Positions 56,541-64,000 of a stretch of 64,000 nt of DNA are shown here, one piece after another. Below the pieces are notes generated by a model. The model saw only the letters and a list, made by a program, of their open reading frames with translations, did no database searches and had not been told where the DNA came from. The translations under genes and the position numbers were made by a program. The stretch's first letter is position 1. Every line of letters begins with the position of its first letter. This DNA comes from Tilletia caries (Eukaryota > Basidiomycota > Exobasidiomycetes > Tilletiales > Tilletiaceae), in the NCBI GenBank assembly GCA_032718865.1, contig JALUTQ010000010.1, forward strand, positions 62,001 to 126,000, in the 5' to 3' direction.

Positions 56541-59500
56541 CAAGGCTCGGCCAGTTATTATAAGTTGTCCATTTTTGGTCCGCAGTTAAGTTTAGTTTAA
56601 GTTGGAACCGGGCGCCGGCGCCCGCACTTTAGTTTAGTCACAGTTTAGCCACTTACTATCATTACAGTTAACTTAATTTTGCGCCTGTCACTATACGTTA
56701 CTTACAGTTATTCCCCAGACTTTAGTATGGGGTTATATCTACCCCTTAGATCTTACGGCCGAGACGAATGTTGCAACATCCCTCGAATAAAATCTTTCAA
56801 AACTTCTTGAAATCTTCTCAAACTTTGCCAGGGTGTCCGTGTTCTCAGCATCCATCGACGCTCTCGATTTCTCCCAGTTTTATTTGTGAAGATAGCAATT
56901 TGCTGTTCACATGCCGTCCTTCCGCCGTTCGTTGCCCGTTTCTGTCTCTCTTCCACCTCCACTTTTCCCACGCCTTCGATAGCCATGGTCAAAAAGTCAA
57001 AACCCTCCGAGGAAGTTCATAGCCATATGTAGTCAAAACTCAAAACCCTCCGAGAAAGTTGAAAGGTCTTCAACTTTTTGACGAACGCATTACGTTTACG
57101 CAGCTACCGCCTACCAAGTACCAACTGCCCAACTTACTCCAGCGTTCACTAACCTTTAACCCTGACCTGCCTACAACTTACAAGTCGTGCCAGTGGTAAG
57201 TTGTTTGAGATACACGCTTACATCTACCAGGTGATGGTGCCCCAAAATACTACTGACTACTGAGTACTGACTTCTAAGTTTCTAACTAGGAGTACTGAGG
57301 ACTGAGGTTTGACTGTCTGAGTGCTGACATTCCTACGTTCTTTTCTATTTCGATTTTATTCTTGCTGCTGGTAGCCTGGTAGATGGTAGTCCGGACTCCG
57401 GGGTCCTGAATTCTGATCAGCTTCATTGCTTCTATTTTAATCTCCTACGTTCTACCGGACTTGGCCTTACAATATTGACCCATTGTGTGCTAGCATTGAC
57501 CAGCTAGACACGGCATCTACATATATCCTCTTTCCCTTTGTTTCACTCCGTTCCGTTCCGACCCGGTTCCGTTCTCACTCCACTTCCCACTCTCGGCTCT
57601 TCTCGACTTTCCACAGCTCTCAAATCGTTTAAGGAAAGGCGTCACCTCCGCGCTCTCGGCGGAGTTCCGCGTCCTCCGCGCCTCCGTACCGCAAAACTCC
57701 GCCGATTGTCCTCCGCCGGAGGACGTCCTCCGTACCGCGGTGGCTGACAGCGGAGGGGCGGACGGAGAAGTACCGCCAACGACTTGAACGCGGACGGAGG
57801 GCGTAGGAGTTGGAGGTTCCTGGACTTGAGCGCGGACGGAAGTGTCGACGGCCCCAACTTCGGCGGAGTTCCGGCGGAACTCCGCGCCTCCGCGCTTACT
57901 CCGCTCTGAGACTGAAAATCCAGGGGTTACACAGGGTCTCTCCTATTGAAAGAGTCTCAGAAGACGGAGTCTCGGGTCTCATGTCACGTGATTGCTGGTC
58001 ACGCCGGAGTCTCAAGGCTTGAGACCCCTCTTCAAATGATTTTTTTCGCCGAGTTAAGCAAGTAACTCCAAAGTCTGAGACCAAGACTTGGGTCGGCAAG
58101 TTGGGATCGCGGAGGCGCGGAACTCCGCCGGAACTCCGCCGGAGGAAGGCGGACGGAGGTCCCCTCCTTGGAAAACTCCGCCTACCCACCGCGGACGAAG
58201 GAGGCGGCCTCGGTGAGGACCACCCTGCTACGGCGGACGGAATGATACCGGCCTTGCTGACACCACTGTCTTGGGCGGACGGAATGATCCGCCCAAAAAT
58301 GAGCGCGGAGTTTTGGCGGAGGTAGGCGGGCGGAGGCGCGGAGGCGCGGAGTTCCTCCGCGCCTTTCCTTTTAATCGTTACGCAATGGTCGGGCATCTCT
58401 CTCACTCTTTCTCGCTCCCTTACCATTGCGACCAATTCCTCTATTCCTCCCCGAAGCTACCAAGCACGCTGAATGTATATAGCGACTCGATCTTCTTCTC
58501 TTCCTTCCTTTGCAATGCAGCTTCTCACACACACATTTTCCTCACCCTTTACTCTAGTCTCAGAACTTCCCTTGCAGGTGAATACCTTTGCTATCATACA
58601 TTGTCATATGCATTCATGCTGCATGCTGCATGCATCATCGCGGGCAGCATTGCTTATTTTATGACTTCTCAGAACACTCTTGCAAAAACGAATGCACTCA
58701 CACACTGAGCGCCATTCTATCAGATGAATGAGATACTGATCTGCTTTTCGGCTCATCTGCTGATGGGCTCATCCGCTCATCATATACGTCATGTGTGACA
58801 ACTTACGGCGGGGACTGGAGAGCTCGAAGGGTAGCGAAGCTACCCTGAGAGCGAGGCGCAGAGGGCGTCTATGTGATTTGAATGATTGACTGTGCTTCTG
58901 GGCCATTGTTTAGGTATGCAATCCACATCCGAGTATCCGACAGGTCACAGCACTGAGCACGTCTTTTTGAGAATTCGAGTCTAAGATATCCAGACCCAGC
59001 GTTAAGCAACATCAGTCATCAAGGCGTGCATGTTTCTTGGTACTTTTCATCCCCCGTTCATATTCTAATTTCAATAAATTCATGGCCTCAAAAAGTCTGG
59101 GGAACACTCTGGCTCAAAAGCCAGGCCGGTGGGATTTATAGTAACTTAATCTCGTCTCAGTCACCCAATTCACGCGGTATCTACCTCAAGATGCCTGGTA
59201 CTATTCCATTTTGCCTTTAGGCACGTACTTTGCCGCCTCCGAGCTCGCTCGTACATGTTTCCTCTCTTGACTAACTCCAAAGCCTCATGCTTTTTAGTTA
59301 TTTTTAGTTACTTGCTACAGTTATTATTAGTTGCTGTGGGCACAGTTGTTAATGGTCATTTTTTCCAGTTATTGTTAGTTACTGGATACAATTAATAATA
59401 GTTGACTACTATAGTTGTGATTAGTTACTGTGCGCACTGTGAGTAACTTTAAGGAACTGTAAGTAACTATAAGTAGCTATAAGTTCGCACTGTAAGTAGC

Positions 59501-59706
59501 TGTGAGTAACTGTAAGTTGGGTCAAATCTTCGGCTTGCGAACGGTATCTTCTAGTGACTATAAGTTACCGTGTCCGGGCCCATACAGTTTAAGTTGACTT
59601 ATTTTTTCCGGAGGCTCCGCCGCCCGCAGTTTAGTCACAGTTTAACTAGATTAAGTTAACTTACCCGCAGTTGCAGTTAGGTAAGTTGGTAAGTTGCCGA
59701 GCCTTG
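56541..59706. mobile_element. 3.2-kb composite hAT element with 8-bp TSD
   Basis: CAAGGCTCGGC at 56541 and GCCGAGCCTTG ending at 59706 are flanked by the exact 8-bp duplication CCTGTCAG (56533-56540, 59707-59714). The margins (56541-56720, 59290-59700) are arrays of AGTTACTGTAAGTAACT motifs. The 2.5-kb centre is unrelated DNA, including the block shared with 53780, a second MITE (57630-58371) and unremarkable sequence with no gene recognised. The exact duplication shows that the whole unit moved, or grew after insertion. Confidence 0.85.
57630..58371. mobile_element. Family J hAT-like MITE
   Basis: 742 bp, TAAGGAAAGGCG to CGCCTTTCCTTT, flanked by AAATCGTT (57622-57629) and TAATCGTT (58372-58379), seven of eight matching. 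Interior of GGCGGAGTTCCG/CGGAACTCCGCC motifs. Nested in the composite element. Confidence 0.75.
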
Positions 59707-59714
59707 CCTGTCAG

Positions 59715-60016
59715 CGTCGCATCTTACTTGGTGGACATCAACAACGAGTAAATGTAGAGTGTGGCCGCGATACTCCTTTCTCTCAACGGATCTTCCTCTC
59801 ATCTCCTTCTGAACCTCAAACGAAACACCAGATCGCTTTTGATCAATGAAAATGCGAGAGAGTTCGAATGCTGCGAGAGCCCTAGGTGCCCAAGAATTGT
59901 GTACAGAAACGATGAGGGAGGAAGAGGAAGATTGTTACAAAACCGTATGTGAAGACGATGAGGGAGGAAGTCGAAAGATTGTTACAGAACCGAATGAGAA
60001 GCACACGAGAGAAAAG
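59715..60016. other. Spacer with 40-bp tandem duplication
   Basis: Near 59910-59990, GATGAGGGAGGAAG(A/T)(G/C)GAAAGATTGTTACA-type units repeat twice about 45 bp apart. Lies just beyond the stop of the minus-strand gene. Confidence 0.45.
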
Positions 60017-60376
60017 TCACTGGTCCAGGTCCAGAGTTCTGTTGAAGTCGTCGTCGTCGTCGCTCCCGCGCTCCTTCTTGAGGTACCATGCGTTGCAGAC
60101 CGTTCCCGCCCTCCGGAAGCGAGACGATACGGCCGTTCCGCACGTCTTGTACGGGCCGACTCTGACCTTGGGGGGGGGGGAGTTCGGGTCTGCCGAGACG
60201 TCGTCGGATTCGAACATCCTCTTGATATTGGACTCCTCGATGGCCCGGTACGCTTCAGCAATCACCGCTTCGGTATCTTGAATCGTGGCTTGAAGTCGTC
60301 CGAGGTCCGCTTTCTTGCTGGCGAGAGCGCCGGAATATTCGTCCGCCCGCTCGCGCTTCTGCGTGGCGAGCAGTCT
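60017..60376 (-). CDS. C-terminal part of an unknown coiled-coil protein
   Basis: The minus frame is open from 60376 to the stop at 60017: LLATQKRERADEYSGALASK, KKADLGRLQATIQDTEA, AEAYRAIEES, then VRVGPYKTCGTAVSSRFRR and an acidic tail GSDDDDDFNRTLD. The first 60 residues look like a heptad coiled coil. Excising the MITE at 60377-61040 (one TA kept) and the LTR element at 61056-63532 (one CCTTG kept) extends the frame upstream as VRTTNKDDDGRLLATQKR. Both insertions therefore lie in its coding sequence. The N-terminal part beyond 63560 is unresolved because the plus strand is fully open there. Confidence 0.5.
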   Translation of the reverse strand, partial: RLLATQKRERADEYSGALASKKADLGRLQATIQDTEAVIAEAYRAIEESNIKRMFESDDVSADPNSPPPKVRVGPYKTCGTAVSSRFRRAGTVCNAWYLKKERGSDDDDDFNRTLDLDQ

Positions 60377-61040
60377 AAGGATCTTCCCGGAGTAGATCCC
60401 CGGAGCCCGGACTCCGGGGCAGCGCTCCGCTCAGCTCGGTCTGAGCTCTGGCCAGCTCCGCGCTCCGCAAAATTTCTGGTGATCAGCTGGAGAGCACTCC
60501 GTGCTCCGTCGAAGTTGCCGTTGCGCGCAAGAATCTACTCCGTGCTCCGCAAAATAGCTCCGCGGACTCCGGGGTACTCCGGGGTGTCATGAAATGGGTC
60601 CAACATGGGCTCAGGAGAAGGTTAAATCTTATTGAAACAGTTCAATCGCAGCTTTAGAAGTCTATATCATTTCTTTCCAAGGGTTTACTGCCCCATAAAA
60701 GCTGAAATACACAGTATTTCGACCTGATTCGGCCGAGAAATCCCTCAAAACCGGTCACGTGACTCAGTTTTGGCCATCACGTGACCCACTTTGCCATCCC
60801 CGGAGCTCCGACGGACTCCGGGGTCTGCTCCGTGCTCCGGGGCTTTTTTGACAATGCCAGCAAACTCACTCCGTGCTCCGGGGCGTTGCAGCCATACCTT
60901 CGCGGAGTAGCTCCGCAAATATAAAGCTAGTAAAAAATGCTCAAATCTCGCTCCGTGCTCCGTACCCGTGCAGAGCGTCCCCCGGAGTCCGCGGAGCTCC
61001 GGGGAATGCTACTCCGGGGCCTACTCCGGGAAGATCCTTA
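60377..61040. mobile_element. Family C MITE (TA-flanked)
   Basis: 664 bp, TAAGGATCTTCCCGGAGTAG to CTACTCCGGGAAGATCCTTA, a perfect 20-bp inverted repeat. The interior has CTCCGTGCTCCG-type motifs and TCACGTGAC palindromes at 60755-60785. Keeping one TA restores the reading frame of the host gene, which supports TA as the target duplication. Confidence 0.82.
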
Positions 61041-61055
61041 CCATCGTCGTCCTTG

Positions 61056-61282
61056 TGTAACGGCAGAGCGTTACTACGAGGATGCGTGAGTGTGAATTGA
61101 TGATGAGTGTCCGAGAATACAATGGGAGGAGCTACAAGTGAGGAACTGAGAAGAGAACCACGTGTGAGCCGAGGGAGATTAGATATGATAAGAGGAACGG
61201 ACTTGAGAACGAGCCAGGAACGGAAAGGAAATGGTATCAATGGAAAGTAGTGAAAGGAAGGAGGAGCCACACCTCCGTTACA
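61056..61282 (-). repeat. LTR (3' LTR on the minus strand)
   Basis: 227 bp, TG...CA, direct copy of 63306-63532. Confidence 0.93.
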
Positions 61283-61293
61283 TGCCCCCACGA

Positions 61294-61331
61294 CGAAAAG
61301 CTCACTGTCCCGAGTGAGCCGAGGCTTTTCG
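61294..61331 (-). promoter_or_regulatory. Hairpin next to the polypurine tract
   Basis: GCTCACT and AGTGAGC pair around the loop GTCCCG, and outer CGAAAAG/CTTTTCG extends the stem. The TRIM has the same loop in the same place with a different but still paired stem (37077-37094). Confidence 0.6.
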
Positions 61332-61636
61332 GGGGCCAATGGCAGCCTCAGAATGCATAGCTGGGTTCTGTCACAGAAGGCCAATGGGAAGCACGAAGCT
61401 GACTGGCGGAAGAAGGCACGGATGTTGAAGGTCTGAGTGCATGCTGCCGAGATGACCCAAGAAGGTGGCAGAGCCCGTAAAAGAGAACGGGCAACGACCT
61501 CGGAGGATGGCAGCGCACAAGTAATGGTACGCATGTGTCGGGTGTTGATTCGGAAGTCGTCAGAGGCGGCATGACGGACGAAAGGGAGTATGGCAGCTGC
61601 GGAGATGAAACAGGGAGACTCTGGCGGACCTTGATG

Positions 61637-63208
61637 CTATCGGCAGGAGGATGTCGACTGTCCTGAAGCCTGAGCAAGAATCTGTTCCATGGTGGGGAAA
61701 CCAGATGCTGTTGGCGGCAAGACCCCGGAAACGCGAGTCGAAGAAGTATCGGCTGCGCTGGACGAGGATGAGACCGGCATGAATCGGCGTGCAGCAATCA
61801 AAGCTGTGCGTATCCGGGATAGAGCGACATCGAGGGGCGACGGGAGGGATTCCGCTGTGCGAACGCGATTCGCCGCAGAAGAGCGAGCAGGATAGTCGGA
61901 CACGCGTACCACCTCCCGGCGTGCATGTATCCACCCAGCACCGACGCGCGAGAGCGCCACGTCCATCGATGAGAGCATGGAAGAATAGCTGCTGGGGGCC
62001 TGAGACACACTCGACCGATGCGAAGAAGGTGCTGAAATGATCGCCGAGTGCGGGCATTGATGCTCGTCGGCAGTCCCGTCAACATATTCCGGCCGAGAGT
62101 TGAAGATGGCGGACACAACGCCAGCAGCATCCGGAACGTCGTGTGAGTGTTGATCGATGTCGAGCTGCGGCGAAGATGATGGCTCGGGCAAAAGGGTAGG
62201 CGGGCTAGACGGCAGTACTGAGGTGAGCACCGAGGTGGATGATAGAGCGGAGTACGATGTCGACGACGTCCGTGCCGATGAAGGTACCGTCTGCGATGAT
62301 GAGGACGTTGAAGCTGGCGTCGTGGGTGACAATGTCGATGATGGGGGCGAAGAGGGCGAAGCTGAGCGAGATGTTCTTGAAGACAAGGGTGCGGATGTGG
62401 AAGAGGATGATGTGGGTCTGGATGTGGATGCCAGGGATGCGGATGACTCCGACGCGGATGACGATGAAGGAGATGATGCTGAGAGAGAGCGGTTCAGGAC
62501 GGAGGACAACGGAGACGCGGACGAGGGCGGAGAGCTGGACGGCAGAAGAGTATCCGAGGCGACGTCATTCGGCAATGGTGAGCGCAAGTCGTTTACTAGC
62601 TGGCCGTAGGGTCGTGGTGGGGTGCATATATGGGTTGTCTGTCGATCCAGCGCCTCCTTTAGCTGCTGCTGCGTAGAAGTGAGCTGCTGGGTAAGATCCT
62701 CAAGCCGGTTGATAGTCAAATGCAGGTGCTTGAAGACGGACACTGGCGCTGGAATGAAAAGAATCCCACGATCTCCAGCGGGAGCGAGTGATGACCGCGC
62801 AGGATAATCTTGAAGGTGAACTTGTAGTCCGAGAACGAACTCCGTGCTACTGTCCCACGACTCGTAAAAACCGAGCTGGATGATGTCGCCGTCCCGAAGG
62901 CTACTGCGCTCCGCAATCTTGAGACGCCGGTCGTTGACCAAGGTGGTATCCCTAGAATGATTGTGAACCAGACCGACCAGGCCGTCACCCAGGAAGGAAA
63001 GCGAGGCGTGTTCCACCCCCAAAGCGTGCCGCGCGAAAAGGAAGTTTGCTGGACTGGGACAGGCTGAAGGACGGACGTAATCTTCGTGTTTGTTGCCGCC
63101 CAACTGGAGATCAAAGCGATCTGAGGGAAGAAATACGATGCTCTGCGGAGGTAGGAAAGGATCGAGGGGGGTGAGAGTAAGAAAGAGGGGACTGCAGCTT
63201 GAAGGCAT
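61637..63208 (-). CDS. FHA-like domain protein of an LTR element
   Basis: ATG 63208 (MPSSCSPLFL) is chosen because frames further upstream run through the LTR; the product is 523 residues. Residues about 28-130 hold FFA-like signatures of a forkhead-associated fold: ANFLFARHALGVEHASLSFL, then VHNHSRDTTLVNDRRLK, then LRDGDIIQLGFYES. These correspond to the S-x-x-H-a, n-G/T-v-N and L-x-x-G-D-x-i-x-l-G blocks; the usual first G-R is not evident. A coiled coil (LTINRLEDLTQQLTSTQQQL) follows, and then about 230 residues that are mostly Ser/Pro. A compact helical C-terminus carries two similar units, each with DVALSR(V/I) near YPARSSAANRVRTAES. FHA domains bind phosphothreonine peptides. The protein could be a Gag-like substitute or cargo. 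The acidic frame on the other strand is a shadow. Confidence 0.7.
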   Translation of the reverse strand: MPSSCSPLFLTLTPLDPFLPPQSIVFLPSDRFDLQLGGNKHEDYVRPSACPSPANFLFARHALGVEHASLSFLGDGLVGLVHNHSRDTTLVNDRRLKIAERSSLRDGDIIQLGFYESWDSSTEFVLGLQVHLQDYPARSSLAPAGDRGILFIPAPVSVFKHLHLTINRLEDLTQQLTSTQQQLKEALDRQTTHICTPPRPYGQLVNDLRSPLPNDVASDTLLPSSSPPSSASPLSSVLNRSLSASSPSSSSASESSASLASTSRPTSSSSTSAPLSSRTSRSASPSSPPSSTLSPTTPASTSSSSQTVPSSARTSSTSYSALSSTSVLTSVLPSSPPTLLPEPSSSPQLDIDQHSHDVPDAAGVVSAIFNSRPEYVDGTADEHQCPHSAIISAPSSHRSSVSQAPSSYSSMLSSMDVALSRVGAGWIHARREVVRVSDYPARSSAANRVRTAESLPSPLDVALSRIRTALIAARRFMPVSSSSSAADTSSTRVSGVLPPTASGFPTMEQILAQASGQSTSSCR

Positions 63209-63305
63209 GATAAAGAATGCGAAGGAGAGGGATGTAAGGGTGATAGAAGATGGCGCGGGGAAAGGAGTAAAGGTAAGGGCAAGAGAACATCCACTCTCAT
63301 CACCA

Positions 63306-63532
63306 TGTAACGGCAGAGCGTTACTACGAGGATGCGTGAGTGTGAATTGATGATGAGTGTCCGAGAATACAATGGGAGGAGCTACAAGTGAGGAACTGAG
63401 AAGAGAACCACGTGTGAGCCGAGGGAGATTAGATATGATAAGAGGAACGGACTTGAGAACGAGCCAGGAACGGAAAGGAAATGGTATCAATGGAAAGTAG
63501 TGAAAGGAAGGAGGAGCCACACCTCCGTTACA
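63306..63532 (-). repeat. LTR (5' LTR on the minus strand)
   Basis: 227 bp, TG...CA, direct copy of 61056-61282, followed on the minus strand by the TGG primer-binding site at 63305-63291. Confidence 0.93.
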
Positions 63533-64000
63533 CCTTGTTGGTGGTTCGAACAGCTGCAACCAATGGACAGGCGTACGACTTTGAGCTCACCTGGCCTCAT
63601 CAAGACGTTCCTCTCAAGCACACTGTCTTCAGTATGATCGGCAGCATTACCACTACGGACAATCGCAGGGTCATTGTTCCCGTTTCAGGAACGGTCGAGG
63701 TTCGACCTGGACATCCCTCCGAAGTGAATTATCGTCACAATCACATCCTCTCGTCCCCTTGTCGCATACGCGCTGCAGGAAAGGTGGTCACTTCCGTCCG
63801 AACCGAACTCACTGTGATTGGGTTCATCAATGCGGTACGCTGTACGCATTTACTCGGTCTAAACTCTAGAGTGCCCCAATTTCCTCCGCGAATGCTAACA
63901 CTCCCATGCATTACTCTACTTCACAGTATGGATCTGAAGACTGAAGTTCCGTTCCAGGTTCGGTTCATTGTGCCCGTACATGAGCCTCGCTGGAGACTTC
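63533..64000 (+). CDS. Open plus-strand frame running off the window
   Basis: The plus frame starting LVVRTAATNGQAYDFELTWP is open without a stop for all 468 bp and leaves the window. It reads protein-like (VIVPVSGTVEVRPGHPSEVN; KVVTSVRTELTVIGF; VPFQVRFIVPVHEPRW), with alternating hydrophobic residues suggesting beta strands. A possible intron, GTACGC...CTTCACAG with a CTAAC branch point, lies at about 63835-63927, but the frame is also open through it. No domain was recognised. The LTR element inserted at its left edge. Confidence 0.45.

Larger units (their letters stand above)
61056..63532 (-). mobile_element. Non-autonomous LTR retrotransposon encoding an FHA-like protein
   Basis: Two 227-bp LTRs (61056-61282, 63306-63532) begin TGTAACGG and end CCGTTACA, and appear the same at every position compared. 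CCTTG flanks the element on both sides (61051-61055, 63533-63537). On the minus strand the 5' LTR is followed directly by TGGTGATGAGAGTGG, a TGG-type primer-binding site, and the 3' LTR is preceded by GTGGGGGCA, a polypurine tract. The 2023-bp interior has no protease, reverse transcriptase, RNase H or integrase. Its one long frame (61637-63208, minus) encodes an FHA-like protein. Confidence 0.9.

Noticed and set aside
62157..62609. Asp/Glu-rich 150-codon frame on the plus strand
   Set aside because: It is the reverse complement of the Ser-rich part of the FHA-like protein; the serine codons read as acidic residues.

Overview
This window is nuclear DNA of a filamentous fungus, most probably a basidiomycete. 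Its genes have short spliceosomal introns (about 67-147 bp, GTRNGT...YAG), and it carries RecQ-like helicases, a DUF6589-like protein and PIF/Harbinger, pogo, hAT and CACTA-type elements. I cannot place it below phylum. It reads as a repeat-rich, gene-poor, possibly subtelomeric block. Almost every recognisable gene belongs to a mobile element, is broken by one, or is a helicase-type gene common in such regions.

Layout. 0-2 kb: a GGAGTACGGAGT-rich MITE (family A) containing a nested hAT MITE. 2.8-3.5 kb: a candidate TA-flanked MITE. 4.1-5.7 kb: an unknown gene split by a complete A element. 5.8-8.2 kb: copia integrase remnants flanked by two inverted copies of a second MITE family (B). 8.2-9.3 kb: AT-rich, with a mitochondrial-type tRNA-Val. 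9.4-12.8 kb: motif-array repeats, a pseudogene and an unknown coding block. 13.1-15.5 kb: Ulp1-like protease remnant and a Cys-rich gene. 15.6-19.4 kb: A and B copies and a copia protease remnant. 19.4-26.5 kb: a RecQ-like helicase gene truncated by B and split by a full-length Harbinger transposon. 27-29.3 kb: LTR fragment and a CACTA-like element. 29.7-35.2 kb: a complete RecQ-like helicase gene converging on a DUF6589-like pseudogene. 35.2-38.4 kb: composite repeat carrying an unknown gene split by a miniature LTR element (TRIM). 42.5-44.5 kb: a pogo transposon. 50-60 kb: more hAT/MITE copies and a 300-aa unknown gene. 60-64 kb: another MITE and a 2.5-kb LTR element whose only long ORF has an FHA-like domain.

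How it fits together. Insertions could be dated by excising each element plus one target-site copy. At four places (4.6, 20.4, 36.8 and 60.4-63.5 kb) this rejoins an open frame, so these insertions hit coding sequence and are probably young. At 6 kb the same operation gives a weaker but consistent result. The two autonomous elements (Harbinger, pogo) have near-perfect termini. Most other mobile DNA is non-autonomous and unusually built: each family is largely an array of its own short palindromic motif, and unrelated interiors share the same termini. The most unusual single item is the FHA-encoding LTR element at 61056-63532.
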